Shown here: in pieces, positions 1 through 8,985 of the stretch
Position numbering within the stretch: position 1 is the first letter of the stretch
Layout: each line of letters begins with the position of its first letter
Assembly: GCF_051192575.1 (NCBI RefSeq)
Contig: NZ_JBPJSQ010000006.1
Span: 310,001-374,000 of the forward strand
DNA length: 64,000 nucleotides
Source: Aestuariimicrobium soli
Lineage (GTDB): Bacteria > Actinomycetota > Actinomycetes > Propionibacteriales > Propionibacteriaceae
Reading direction: 5' to 3'
The notes under the pieces: generated by a model
Seen by the model: the letters and a program-made list of their open reading frames with translations, nothing else
Database searches by the model: none
What the model was told of the DNA's origin: nothing
Program-made: the position numbers and the translations under genes

Positions 1-236
1 ACACCACCACCTACCAGTCGGAGCGCACCACCACCGAGCAGAAGGGTGTGCTCACCCGCCCGCGCAAGGGGCTGCCCCGCATCATCCTGCGTGGTCAGGC
101 CAGCGGCTCGGTGAAGGTGCGCCTCCCCACGGACGCCGACCGGCGCCGGGTCATCAAGCGGCAGGCCAAGGGCAAGCCGCTCCTGCCGCCCGAGCTGAGC
201 CTCACCCGGGCGCTCCCGCCCGGCCCCAGCGCCTGA
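1..236 (+). CDS. C-terminal end of an unrecognised protein (partial)
   Basis: The reading frame is already open at the left edge (codons from base 3) and runs to a TGA ending at 236. About 77 residues are visible. They are basic (many Arg and Lys) and end in a Pro/Leu/Ala-rich tail, PPGPSA. I see no catalytic motif or membrane segment and do not recognise the family. A GTG at 48 could start a 62-residue peptide, but the frame is open upstream with the same codon style, so I treat this as the end of a longer gene. It converges on the regulator gene ending at 267, with 30 bases between them. Confidence 0.5.
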   Translation, partial: TTTYQSERTTTEQKGVLTRPRKGLPRIILRGQASGSVKVRLPTDADRRRVIKRQAKGKPLLPPELSLTRALPPGPSA

Positions 237-266
237 CGCGCCAGCCAGAACCAGACCAACAGTCCC

Positions 267-896
267 TCAGGCGAAGGTCGCCACGCACTCCGTCCTGCCC
301 ACCTGCAGGTCGTCGAGCCGTTCGGACGACTGCCGTTGCTCGAGCACGCCCTCGATGAACCCCCGGTGCAGGTGGCAGGCGGCCTGCAGCTGCTCACCGG
401 CCAGCACCCCGCGGAACGGACACTTCACGAAGGTGACCCGGCGCTCGTCCGCCAGCGCCGAGAAGCCGCGCTCACCCAGCACGCGCGCCACGACCACCAG
501 GTCGTCGTCCGCCTGGGTGGTGTCGCCGCCGTCGTCGGCCAACCGGCGGCCCCAGCCTCGTCCGGCCTTCACCAGCCGGCTGTCGCGCGAGTCGGCCTCG
601 ACCACGAACTCGTCGATGAGCACCTGTGCGAGCTCCACCAGGTGGGTCTGCCCCAGGGTCGGCGCCTGGGCCGTCACGGTGTAGCGGGCGGGGGGTCGGC
701 CCTGCTGGCCGCGGGACTCCACGACCCGCGACAGGTGACCGGCGGCCGACAGTTCCTCGAGGTGGTGACGCACCGAGTTGGGGTGCAGCGACAGCGCGGC
801 CGCCACCTCGGCGACACCGACCGGCGCCCCGGACTGCTGCACCGTCTGCAGCACCTGGGCGCGGGTGGTTCCCAACTGCTGGCCCTGGTCGTTCAC
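267..896 (-). CDS. ArsR-like winged-helix regulator with C-terminal cysteines
   Basis: This is a 209-residue predicted transcription factor. The N-terminal 80 residues form a winged helix: an AEVAAALSLHPNSVRHHLEEL recognition region followed by a wing, GQQGRPPARYTVT. The C-terminal half contains KCPF, then AACHLH, and a Cys near the end (GRTECVATFA). This spacing recalls the iron-sulfur-binding cysteines of SufR-like and other predicted ArsR-family regulators. The GTG start at 896 was chosen because it follows GAGGGG and lies 6 nt behind a CACACT box. Upstream codons would run into the moaA promoter. It is divergent from moaA, so it may control the molybdopterin/nitrate reductase cluster; the ligand is inferred, not shown. 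Confidence 0.8.
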   Translation of the reverse strand: MNDQGQQLGTTRAQVLQTVQQSGAPVGVAEVAAALSLHPNSVRHHLEELSAAGHLSRVVESRGQQGRPPARYTVTAQAPTLGQTHLVELAQVLIDEFVVEADSRDSRLVKAGRGWGRRLADDGGDTTQADDDLVVVARVLGERGFSALADERRVTFVKCPFRGVLAGEQLQAACHLHRGFIEGVLEQRQSSERLDDLQVGRTECVATFA

Positions 897-965
897 CCCC
901 TCAGTGTGCCACCGCTGCCCCGTCCGCCGAACGGGGCCCCCATGGTCTTCGTCCGAGGGCGTGCG

Positions 966-971
966 TAGGCT
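966..971 (+). promoter_or_regulatory. -10 box TAGGCT of a leaderless moaA promoter
   Basis: TAGGCT lies exactly 6 nt before the moaA ATG at 978 and no Shine-Dalgarno sequence is present. This is the actinobacterial leaderless arrangement (TANNNT, 6-7 nt, start codon), which recurs in this window. It supports the chosen start. Confidence 0.6.
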
Positions 972-977
972 CTGTCC

Positions 978-2006
978 ATGCAGTTGGGCGATCGCCATGG
1001 CCGCGTGGCCACCGACCTGAGGGTCTCGTTGACCGACCGCTGCAACCTGCGCTGCACCTACTGCATGCCCGCCGACGGACTGCCGTGGCTGCCCACCGAC
1101 GAGGCCCTCACCGACGACGAGGTGGTGCGACTGCTGCGGGTCGCGGTCGAGCGGCTGGGCATCACCAAGCTGCGCTTCACCGGCGGCGAACCCCTGCTAC
1201 GTCCCGGACTGGCCGGCATCATCGCCGCCGCCACAACCCTGCGCACCGCCGACGGGACCGCCCCCGAGACCAGCCTCACCACCAACGGACTCGGGCTCGA
1301 CAAGCGCCTGCCCGACCTCATCGCCGCCGGGCTCGACCGGGTCAACATCTCGCTGGACTCTCTGGACCGCGAGACCTACGCCCGGCTGAGCCGCCGCGAC
1401 CGCCTGCCCGACGTGCTGCGCTCCATCGACGCCGTGCTCGGAACCGACCTTCGTCCGATCAAGATCAACGCGGTGATCATGCGTGGCGAGAACGAGGCGG
1501 CGGTGGTGCCGCTGGCCCGCTTCTGCCTGGAGCGCGGGCTGCAATTGCGGTTCATCGAACAGATGCCGCTCGGCCCCCGGCACGAGTGGGTGCGCTCGGC
1601 GATGGTCACCCAGGCCGAGATCCTGGGCCAGCTCGGCGAGCACCTCACCCTCACCCCGTTGGACGAGCCCCGTGGCCACGCCCCGGCCGAGCTGTGGCAG
1701 GTCGAACCCGACCCGTCGCACCCGGACCACCCCCACCCGGGCGGCACCATCGGGGTGATCGCCTCGGTCACCAACCCCTTCTGCGGTGCCTGCGACCGCT
1801 CGCGCATCACCGCCGACGGCCAGGTGCGCACCTGCCTGTTCAGCCGCACCGAGACCGACCTGCGGACGATCCTGCGCTCCGGCGGCACCGACCACGACCT
1901 GGCCACCGCCTGGGTCGGCGCCCACGCCGACAAGCCCCGCGGACACGGGATCGACGACCCGACGTTCCTGCCTCCGGTGCGCACCATGAGCGCCATCGGC
2001 GGCTGA
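978..2006 (+). CDS. moaA: GTP 3',8-cyclase MoaA
   Basis: A radical SAM enzyme of 342 residues. It catalyses the first step of molybdopterin synthesis, converting GTP to 3',8-cyclo-GTP, in the cytoplasm and with MoaC. The N-terminal cluster motif CNLRCTYC supplies C22, C26 and C29. The second, substrate-binding cluster is formed by C269, C272 and C286 (FCGACDRSR and TCLF). The C-terminus is the diglycine (SAIGG) that MoaA needs for activity. FTGGEPLLR is the usual SAM-contact segment. Length and motif order are normal. It is the first gene of the molybdenum/nitrate cluster, is divergent from the HTH regulator, and is followed after 42 bases by moaD. Confidence 0.97.
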   Translation: MQLGDRHGRVATDLRVSLTDRCNLRCTYCMPADGLPWLPTDEALTDDEVVRLLRVAVERLGITKLRFTGGEPLLRPGLAGIIAAATTLRTADGTAPETSLTTNGLGLDKRLPDLIAAGLDRVNISLDSLDRETYARLSRRDRLPDVLRSIDAVLGTDLRPIKINAVIMRGENEAAVVPLARFCLERGLQLRFIEQMPLGPRHEWVRSAMVTQAEILGQLGEHLTLTPLDEPRGHAPAELWQVEPDPSHPDHPHPGGTIGVIASVTNPFCGACDRSRITADGQVRTCLFSRTETDLRTILRSGGTDHDLATAWVGAHADKPRGHGIDDPTFLPPVRTMSAIGG

Positions 2007-2048
2007 GACCCCACCCGTCCACCGGACAAACCCAGGAAGGAACCGCCC

Positions 2049-2303
2049 ATGCTGATCCGCTTCTTCGCCGGCGCCGCCGAGGCCGCAGGCGCCGACGAGA
2101 CCACCCTCGACGCCTCCGACCTGAGCGTCGCCCAGCTGCTCGACACCCTGCCCGACCGGCTGCCCGACCACGACCCCGAGCGCTTGCCGAAGGTGCTCGC
2201 GGCCAGCAGCCTGCTGGCCGACGGTGTCCGTTTGGACGACCGCTCCCGCCCCGTGGGTGGCATCAGCCAGCTCGACGTGCTGCCCCCGTTCGCGGGCGGG
2301 TGA
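2049..2303 (+). CDS. moaD: MoaD-type sulfur carrier, small subunit of molybdopterin synthase
   Basis: This 84-residue ubiquitin-like protein ends in the diagnostic Gly-Gly (PPFAGG). In the MoaD family that terminus is adenylated by MoeB and converted to a thiocarboxylate, which delivers sulfur to molybdopterin together with MoaE. The partner genes moaE (12553) and moeB (12957) are in the same window. An AGGAAGG-type ribosome site (AGGAAGGAACCGCCC) precedes the ATG. The stop overlaps a possible GTG start of mobA. Confidence 0.9.
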   Translation: MLIRFFAGAAEAAGADETTLDASDLSVAQLLDTLPDRLPDHDPERLPKVLAASSLLADGVRLDDRSRPVGGISQLDVLPPFAGG

Positions 2304-2308
2304 GGCGC

Positions 2309-2914
2309 GTGCCCACCACCGCGGCGATCATTCTCGCCGGGGGCACCTCCGAGCGCATGGGCACCGACAAGCTCGCCCTCGAGATCGCCGGCCAGACCCT
2401 GCTCGACCGCGCCGTCGCCGCCGCCTCGTCGGTGGCCAAGACGATCGTGGTCGCGGGCACGCCCCGTCCGCTCGGCACCCCCGAACCGGTCACCTTCGTG
2501 CTCGAGAACCCGCCCCTGGGCGGGCCCCTGGCGGGCATCGCCGCGGCGCTGGCCTCGCTGCCGGCCGAGGTCGACGAGGTGCTCGTGCTGGCCGGTGACC
2601 TGGCCCACCCCGACGAGGTGGTCGCGCTGCTGACCGAGAGCCCGCGACCAAGCACCACAACAGAGGGTCGCGACGGCCTCGCCCTGGTCGACGACGAGAG
2701 CTTCGTGCAGTACCTCGCCGCGTGCTACCGGCGCACCGCCCTGGCCGCCGCGATCGGCTCGCCCGACGACGCCCGCGACCGCGGGGTGAGACGCGTGCTC
2801 CACACCTTGGACCTCGCCACCATTCCCGCTCCGACCAGCGCCGTTGCCGACCTCGACACCCCAGACCAGGCCCGCGACGCCGGGGCCCGACCGGGCGTCC
2901 ACTACACACTGTAG
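2309..2914 (+). CDS. mobA: Molybdenum cofactor guanylyltransferase MobA
   Basis: A 201-residue nucleotidyltransferase that attaches GMP to molybdopterin to make the MGD cofactor used by NarG. The N-terminal nucleotide-binding loop is textbook: LAGGTSERMGTDK, residues about 9-21. A later AGDLAHPDEV segment corresponds to the metal-binding aspartate region (usually xCDxP), with Gly replacing Cys. Two in-frame GTG starts exist, at 2300 (overlapping the moaD stop) and 2309. I prefer 2309 because GGTGAGG precedes it at a usable distance. The stop codon lies inside a palindrome upstream of narG. Confidence 0.9.
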   Translation: MPTTAAIILAGGTSERMGTDKLALEIAGQTLLDRAVAAASSVAKTIVVAGTPRPLGTPEPVTFVLENPPLGGPLAGIAAALASLPAEVDEVLVLAGDLAHPDEVVALLTESPRPSTTTEGRDGLALVDDESFVQYLAACYRRTALAAAIGSPDDARDRGVRRVLHTLDLATIPAPTSAVADLDTPDQARDAGARPGVHYTL

Positions 2915-2924
2915 GAATTTCTAC
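2911..2924. promoter_or_regulatory. Imperfect palindrome upstream of narG (possible operator)
   Basis: GTAGGAATTTCTAC is a 14-bp inverted repeat with one mismatched pair. It overlaps the mobA stop codon and lies 45 bases before narG, in the only sizeable gap before the nitrate reductase operon. It is AT-rich against a 70 % GC background. The binding factor is unknown. Confidence 0.4.
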
Positions 2925-2968
2925 CCCCCGCCGGTGCAAACCAGCCCGGCCATGATGGAATCGGGCCC

Positions 2969-5900
2969 ATGAGCAACGACGCGCGCCTCGACGGACCCGC
3001 CTCCGACGCCCTGCTGAAGGTCGGCAAGTTCTTCTCCAAGTGGGACGAGACCGCCGACGGCCGGGCCGTGTTCCGTCAGGGCGGGCGGCAGGGTGACGTC
3101 TTCTATCGCGACCGCTGGAGCCACGACAAGGTCGTTCGCTCCACCCACGGGGTGAACTGCACCGGCTCGTGCTCATGGAAGGTCTACGTCAAGGACGGCA
3201 TCATCACCTGGGAGTCGCAGCAGACCGACTACCCCACCACCGGCCCCGACCGCCCCGAGTACGAGCCCCGCGGCTGCCCCCGCGGCGCCGCCTTCTCGTG
3301 GTACACCTACTCGCCCACCCGGGTGCGGTATCCCTACGCCCGCGGCGTGCTCGTCGAGCTGTACCGCGAGGCCAAGGCCCGGCTGGGCGACCCCGTCGAG
3401 GCCTTCCGCGAGATCTCGACCGACCCCGAGAAGCGCCGCCGCTACCAGCGCGCCCGCGGCAAGGGCGGTCTGGTGCGGATCAGCTGGGAGGAGGCGATCG
3501 AGATCGCCGCCGCCAGCTACGTCAACACCATCAAGAACTACGGCCCCGACCGCTGCGTCTCGTTCTCGCCGATCCCGGCGATGAGCATGGTCAGCCACGC
3601 CATCGGCACCCGCTTCACCCACCTGATCGGCGGGGCCATGACCAGCTTCTACGACTGGTACGCCGACCTGCCGGTGGCCAGCCCGCAGGTCTTCGGCGAC
3701 CAGACCGACGTGCCCGAGTCGGGCGACTGGTGGGATGCCACCTACCTGATGATGTGGGGCTCCAACGTGCCGGTCACCCGCACCCCCGACGCCCACTGGA
3801 TGGCCGAGGTGCGCTACCGCGGCACCAAGGTGGTGACCGTCAGCCCCGACTACGCCGACAACGTGAAGTTCGCGGACGAGTGGCTGCCCGCCCAGGCCGG
3901 CACCGACGCGGCGCTCGCCATGGCCATGGGTCACGTGATCCTCAAGGAGAACTTCGTCGACCGCCGCGAGGCCTACTTTGACGAGTACGTGAAGCAGTTC
4001 ACCGACCTCGGCATGCTGGTCACCCTCGTCGAGCACCCCGACGGCCACGGCCTCACCGCTGGCAAGTTCCTCACCGCCGCCGACCTGGCCGCAGAGAGCC
4101 ACCGCAGCGACGCCGCCTTCCGCACCGTGATGTGGGACCAGGCCACTGGACGACCGGCCGTGCCGAACGGCACCATGGGCGACCGATACTCCGCCGACGG
4201 CGAGGGCCAGTGGAACCTCGACCTGGGCGACCTGCGCCCGGCCCTCAGCCTGCTCGACGAGGCAGCCACCGGCCTCGACACCCCCGACATCGAACGGGTC
4301 GAGATCGCCCTGCCCTGCTTCGAGGACCCCAAGGGCGAGGGCACCATCATCCGCCGCGGCGTGCCCGCTCGCCGCGTCGACGGCCACCTCGTCACCACCG
4401 TCTTCGACCTGATGCTCGCCCAGTACGGCGTCGGACGAGAGGGCCTTCCCGGCACCTGGCCGCAGGACTACGACGACGCAGCCGTGCCCTACACCCCCGC
4501 CTGGCAGGCCGAGATCACCTCGGTGCCCGCCGAGGCGTGCCTGCGCATCGCCCGCGAGTTCGCCGCCAACTCGGCGGAGTCGAAGGGCCGCACCATGATC
4601 ATCATCGGCGCCGGCATCTGCCACTGGTTCCACGCCGACGTCACCTACCGCGCCATCATCGCCCTGCTGATGATGACCGGCTCCATCGGCAGGAACGGCG
4701 GAGGCTGGGCCCACTACGTCGGTCAGGAGAAGTGTCGTCCGATGACGGGCTGGTTCCACATGGCCAACGCCCTCGACTGGTCGCGCCCACCGCGGACCAT
4801 GATCGGCACCGCCTACTGGTACATGCACACCGACCAGTGGCGCACCGACGGTTTCTCGTCCGACCGGGTGAAGTCGCCGCTGTCGACCGGCAGCCTCGAC
4901 GGCCTGCACACCGCCGACGCCGTCGCGCTCTCGCACCGGCTGGGCTGGATGCCGTTCTACCCGCAGTTCGACGCCAACCCGCTCGACCTCGCCGACGCCG
5001 CCCTGGCCGCCGTCGAGCGCGGGGAGGCCGCCACCCCCCAGGAATGGGTGGCCCAGCAGTTGAAGAGTCGCGCGCTGCGGTCGTCCGTCGAGGACGTCGA
5101 CGCGCCGCAGAACTGGCCGCGCACCATGATCCTGTGGCGCTCGAACCTGTTCGGCAGCTCCGCCAAGGGCAACGAGTACTTCCTCAAGCACCTGCTCGGC
5201 ACCCACCACAACGTGATGGAGAACGGACACGGCGCCGACCTCAAGCCCGAGCACGTGGCGTGGCACGACGAGGCCCCCGAGGGGAAGCTCGACCTGCTGA
5301 TCACCGCCGACTTCCGCATGACCAGCTCGACCCTGCTCTCGGACATCGTGCTGCCGGCCGCGACCTGGTACGAGAAGCACGACCTGTCGTCGACCGACAT
5401 GCACCCGTTCGTGCACGCGTTCACCCCGGCCATCGACCCGCCGTGGGAGACCAAGAGCGACTTCGACGTCTTCACCGAGTTGGCGCTCAGGCTCTCCGAG
5501 TTGGCCAAGGGCCGCCTCGACACCCGCCGCGACCTGGTGGCCGTCGCGATGCAGCACGACACCCCCGGCCAGCTCGCGCAGCCCGGTGGCGTGGTGCCCG
5601 ACTGGCTCGACACCGACCTGCCCGCGGTGCCGGGCACGAACCTGCCGGTGCTGCAGGTGGTCGAGCGCGACTACACCGCCATCGCCGACAAGCTGCTCAC
5701 CGTCGGGCCGCTCGCCGAGAAGCTCGGGTTCACCACCAAGAACATCACCTACGACGTCTCGCACCAGGTGCAGCGGCTCGCGAAGCTGCACGGCGTGTAC
5801 CCGACCGGCCCCGCCGCGGGTCGTCCGGCGATCAACACCGACCAGCGCCTCGCCGAGGCCATCCTGACGTTCTCGGGCACCACCAACGGTGAGCTCGCCA

Positions 5901-6700
5901 CCCAGGGCTTCCGCACGTTGGAGAAGAAGACCGGACGAGACCTCGTCGACCTCGCGCTGGGGTCGGAGGAGAAGCTGATCACGTTCGCGCAGACCCAGGC
6001 CAGCCCGCAGCCGGTGATCACCTCGCCGGAGTGGTCGGGGTCCGAGACGGGCGGCCGCCGCTACGCCGCGTTCACCATCAACACCGAACGGCTCAAGCCG
6101 TGGCACACCCTGTCGGGACGCATGCACTTCTTCCTCGACCACGACTGGATGATCGACGCCGGCGAGCAACTGCCCACGTTCCGGCCGCCGCTCGACATGG
6201 GCAGGGCCTACGGCGAGCCCGAGCTCGGCCCCACTGGCGAGAAGGCCATCACGGTGCGCTACCTGACGGTGCACAACAAGTGGTCGATCCACTCCGAGTA
6301 CCAGGACAACCTGTTCATGCTGAGTCTCGGACGAGGCGGACCCCAGGCCTGGCTGTCGAGCGCCGACGCCGCCTCGATCGGGGTCGCCGACAACGACTGG
6401 ATCGAGCTGACCAACGCCAACGGCGTCTTCGTCGCCCGCGCGGTCGTCACCTCGAAGCTGCCCGACGGCATCTGCTACGTGCAGCACGCCCAGGAACGGA
6501 CGATCGACGTACCCAAGTCGGAGGCCACCGGCCGCCGTGGCGGCATCCACAACTCGGTGACCCGCATCCTGCTCAAGCCGACCCACCTGATCGGTGGGTA
6601 CGCGCACCAGACCTACGCCTTCAACTACATCGGCCCCACCGGCGTGCAGCGAGACATCGTCTCGACCGTGCGTCGCCGCTCGCAGGAGGTTCAGTACTGA
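2969..6700 (+). CDS. narG: Respiratory nitrate reductase alpha subunit NarG
   Basis: A 1243-residue catalytic subunit that reduces nitrate to nitrite on the cytoplasmic face of the membrane. The FS0 cluster motif is H60, C64, C68 and C103 (HGVNCTGSC and PRGCPRG), with the His ligand typical of NarG. The molybdenum ligand aspartate is about D229 in YDWYADLP, followed by the conserved QTDVPES. There is no twin-arginine signal with a cleavage site, as expected for cytoplasm-facing NarG. Length is normal. narH starts within the narG stop (ATGA at 6697-6700 region), so the subunits are translationally coupled. Confidence 0.98.
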   Translation: MSNDARLDGPASDALLKVGKFFSKWDETADGRAVFRQGGRQGDVFYRDRWSHDKVVRSTHGVNCTGSCSWKVYVKDGIITWESQQTDYPTTGPDRPEYEPRGCPRGAAFSWYTYSPTRVRYPYARGVLVELYREAKARLGDPVEAFREISTDPEKRRRYQRARGKGGLVRISWEEAIEIAAASYVNTIKNYGPDRCVSFSPIPAMSMVSHAIGTRFTHLIGGAMTSFYDWYADLPVASPQVFGDQTDVPESGDWWDATYLMMWGSNVPVTRTPDAHWMAEVRYRGTKVVTVSPDYADNVKFADEWLPAQAGTDAALAMAMGHVILKENFVDRREAYFDEYVKQFTDLGMLVTLVEHPDGHGLTAGKFLTAADLAAESHRSDAAFRTVMWDQATGRPAVPNGTMGDRYSADGEGQWNLDLGDLRPALSLLDEAATGLDTPDIERVEIALPCFEDPKGEGTIIRRGVPARRVDGHLVTTVFDLMLAQYGVGREGLPGTWPQDYDDAAVPYTPAWQAEITSVPAEACLRIAREFAANSAESKGRTMIIIGAGICHWFHADVTYRAIIALLMMTGSIGRNGGGWAHYVGQEKCRPMTGWFHMANALDWSRPPRTMIGTAYWYMHTDQWRTDGFSSDRVKSPLSTGSLDGLHTADAVALSHRLGWMPFYPQFDANPLDLADAALAAVERGEAATPQEWVAQQLKSRALRSSVEDVDAPQNWPRTMILWRSNLFGSSAKGNEYFLKHLLGTHHNVMENGHGADLKPEHVAWHDEAPEGKLDLLITADFRMTSSTLLSDIVLPAATWYEKHDLSSTDMHPFVHAFTPAIDPPWETKSDFDVFTELALRLSELAKGRLDTRRDLVAVAMQHDTPGQLAQPGGVVPDWLDTDLPAVPGTNLPVLQVVERDYTAIADKLLTVGPLAEKLGFTTKNITYDVSHQVQRLAKLHGVYPTGPAAGRPAINTDQRLAEAILTFSGTTNGELATQGFRTLEKKTGRDLVDLALGSEEKLITFAQTQASPQPVITSPEWSGSETGGRRYAAFTINTERLKPWHTLSGRMHFFLDHDWMIDAGEQLPTFRPPLDMGRAYGEPELGPTGEKAITVRYLTVHNKWSIHSEYQDNLFMLSLGRGGPQAWLSSADAASIGVADNDWIELTNANGVFVARAVVTSKLPDGICYVQHAQERTIDVPKSEATGRRGGIHNSVTRILLKPTHLIGGYAHQTYAFNYIGPTGVQRDIVSTVRRRSQEVQY

Positions 6701-8325
6701 TGGCCGCCACGACCAGCACCAGCACGAGCACCGCCACCGGGCCTCGTCCGACCAAGCGCCGCGTCATGGCCCAGGTGGCCATGGTGATGAACCTCGACAA
6801 GTGCATCGGCTGCCACACCTGCTCGGTCACCTGCAAGCAGGCGTGGACGAACCGCGCCGGCACCGAGTACGTGTGGTTCAACAACGTCGAGACCCGCCCC
6901 GGCCAGGGCTACCCCCGCACCTACGAGGACCAGGAGAAGTGGCAGGGCGGTTGGGTTCGCACCAAGTCCGGACGCCTCAAGCTGCGCTCCGGCGGCCGGT
7001 TCAAGAAGCTGCTGAGCATCTTCGCCTCCCCGGTGCAGCCCGAGCTGGGCGACTACTACGAGCCCTGGACCTACGACTACGAGAACCTCGTGCAGGCGCC
7101 GCTGGGCGACGACTTCCCGGTGGCTCGTCCGAAGTCGCTGATCACCGGCGAGAACATGCAGATCGGGGCCTCGGCCAACTGGGACGACGCGCTGGGCGGG
7201 GTGGCCGCGACCGACGAGGGCGACCCCATCCTGCAGAAGCTGCGCGACGAGGCCAACCTGCAGATCAAGCTGGAGTACGAGAAGACGTTCATGTTCTTCG
7301 TGCCCCGCATCTGCGAGCACTGCCTGAACCCGTCGTGCATGGCCTCGTGCCCGTCGGGGGCGATCTACAAGCGCGCCGAGGACGGCATCGTGCTCGTCGA
7401 CCAGGACAAGTGCCGCGGCTGGCGCCAGTGCATCACCGGCTGCCCGTACAAGAAGATCTACTTCAACCACCGCTCCGGCAAGGCCGAGAAGTGCACCTTC
7501 TGCTACCCCCGCCTCGAGGTGGGGCTGCCGACGGTCTGCTCCGAGACGTGCGTGGGACGACTGCGCTACATCGGGATCATCCTCTACGACGCCGACCGCG
7601 TCACCGAGGCGGCACTGGCCGACGACAAGGACCTCTACGAGGCCCAGCTTGACCTGATGCTCGACCCGCACGACCCGCAGGTGATCGCCGACGCCAAGGC
7701 CAACGACATCCCGGCCGACTGGATCGCCGCCGCCCAGCGGTCGCCGGTCTACGCGCTCATCAAGCACTTCAAGGTCGCGCTGCCGCTGCACCCCGAATAC
7801 CGGACGATGCCGATGGTCTGGTACGTGCCGCCACTGTCGCCGGTGGTCGACCTGTTGAAGGCCCAGGGCCACGACTCGGAGGCCGGAGGCAACCTGTTCG
7901 GCGCGATCGAGTCGCTGCGCATCCCGCTGGAGTACCTCGCCGAGTTGTTCTCGGCGGGCGACGTGGAGGTCGTCCGCGGGGTGCTGCAGAAGCTGGCGGC
8001 GATGCGTTCCTACATGCGCGACGTCACGCTGGGCCGGGAGCGCCAACCCGAGCTGGCCCACGCGGTCGGCATGGAGCCCGGCGCCATGGAGCAGATGTAC
8101 CGGCTGCTGGCGATCGCCAAGTACGACGACCGCTACGTGATTCCGAAGGCCCACCGCGAGCAGGCCCACAACCTGGAGGAGATGGGCTGCTCGCTCGACT
8201 TCGAGGGCGGACCCGGCGCCGGCGGGGACGGCCCGTTCGGGTCGTCGTCCGGCCGGGTGGTGCCCGTCGCGATCGAGTCCTACGCCGACGCCAAGGCGCG
8301 CCAGCAGGATGCGAGCGGTGCGTGA
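6700..8325 (+). CDS. narH: Nitrate reductase beta subunit NarH
   Basis: The 541-residue electron-transfer subunit carries electrons from NarI to NarG through four iron-sulfur clusters. The cysteine groups are CIGCHTCSVTC near the N-terminus, CEHCLNPSCMASCPSG, CRGWRQCITGCP and CTFCYPR with CSETC. The Trp in CRGWRQC is the residue that makes the fourth site a 3Fe-4S cluster in NarH. The start at 6700 overlaps the narG stop by one base and is preceded by a strong AGGAGG. The first 20 residues are Ser/Thr-rich and poorly conserved. The final 30 residues, rich in Gly and Asp, are a loose tail. Confidence 0.97.
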   Translation: MAATTSTSTSTATGPRPTKRRVMAQVAMVMNLDKCIGCHTCSVTCKQAWTNRAGTEYVWFNNVETRPGQGYPRTYEDQEKWQGGWVRTKSGRLKLRSGGRFKKLLSIFASPVQPELGDYYEPWTYDYENLVQAPLGDDFPVARPKSLITGENMQIGASANWDDALGGVAATDEGDPILQKLRDEANLQIKLEYEKTFMFFVPRICEHCLNPSCMASCPSGAIYKRAEDGIVLVDQDKCRGWRQCITGCPYKKIYFNHRSGKAEKCTFCYPRLEVGLPTVCSETCVGRLRYIGIILYDADRVTEAALADDKDLYEAQLDLMLDPHDPQVIADAKANDIPADWIAAAQRSPVYALIKHFKVALPLHPEYRTMPMVWYVPPLSPVVDLLKAQGHDSEAGGNLFGAIESLRIPLEYLAELFSAGDVEVVRGVLQKLAAMRSYMRDVTLGRERQPELAHAVGMEPGAMEQMYRLLAIAKYDDRYVIPKAHREQAHNLEEMGCSLDFEGGPGAGGDGPFGSSSGRVVPVAIESYADAKARQQDASGA

Positions 8326-8984
8326 TGGCCCGCCCCCAGACCACCGCGACCGTGTCGCGTCGCACCGCCGTCGTGTTCCAGTGCGCCGCGCTGCTGCTCG
8401 GCTACCCGGACGAGGCCCTGCTCGAGCGCCTGCCCCTGATCGAGCGGGCGGCCGCCGAGGCGGGGGTCTCGTCCGACGTCGAGGCGACGATCGCCCACCT
8501 GCGGTCGATGCCGCTGATGGAGGCCCAGGGGTGGCACGTGCAGGAGTTCGACCTGTCGCGACGCCACGCGCTGCACCTGACCTACTGGACCGACGGTGAC
8601 ACCCGCCGACGCGGCGAGGTGCTGGCCAGCATCAAGCAGACCTACCGCGACTCGGGGCTGCTGGTCGACCTGGACGGCGAACTGCCCGACCACCTGCCGA
8701 TGGTGCTGGAGTTCGCCGCCACGGGCGACCCGGTGCTCGGACTGGGCATCCTCAACCGCTACCGCGCCAGCCTCGAGCTACTGCGCCTGGGGCTCGAGAA
8801 GGACTCCCTGCCCCACGCCGGGCTGCTCGTGGCGATCTGCCGCGAACTGGGTGGCGAGTCACCCGAGACCAAGGAGCAGGTGCGCGCCCTCCTGGCCGGT
8901 CCCCCCGCCGAGACGGTCGGCCTGGGGGCCGAGCCAGTGCTGCTCGGCTACCCGACGGCGCGGTCGAGCAGCGTGAGGAGCTGA
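8325..8984 (+). CDS. narJ: Nitrate reductase assembly chaperone NarJ
   Basis: This 219-residue all-helical chaperone of the TorD/NarJ family is needed to insert the molybdenum cofactor into NarG and to attach NarGH to NarI. It is not part of the final enzyme. The family is recognised by position (between narH and narI), size and the LLGYP and DLSRRHALHLTYWTDGDTR segments. The ATG at 8325 overlaps the last base of the narH TGA. A GTG one codon upstream is also in frame. narI follows after a single base. Confidence 0.95.
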   Translation: MARPQTTATVSRRTAVVFQCAALLLGYPDEALLERLPLIERAAAEAGVSSDVEATIAHLRSMPLMEAQGWHVQEFDLSRRHALHLTYWTDGDTRRRGEVLASIKQTYRDSGLLVDLDGELPDHLPMVLEFAATGDPVLGLGILNRYRASLELLRLGLEKDSLPHAGLLVAICRELGGESPETKEQVRALLAGPPAETVGLGAEPVLLGYPTARSSSVRS

Positions 8985-8985
8985 C

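Noticed and set aside
2300..2308. mobA start at GTG 2300
   Set aside because: It overlaps the moaD stop in a typical way but has no ribosome site; 2309 is slightly better. The three extra residues do not affect the call.
3173..6607. A 1144-codon open frame antisense to narG
   Set aside because: Same effect: long antisense frames are expected in 70 % GC genes, and NarG is unmistakable on the plus strand.
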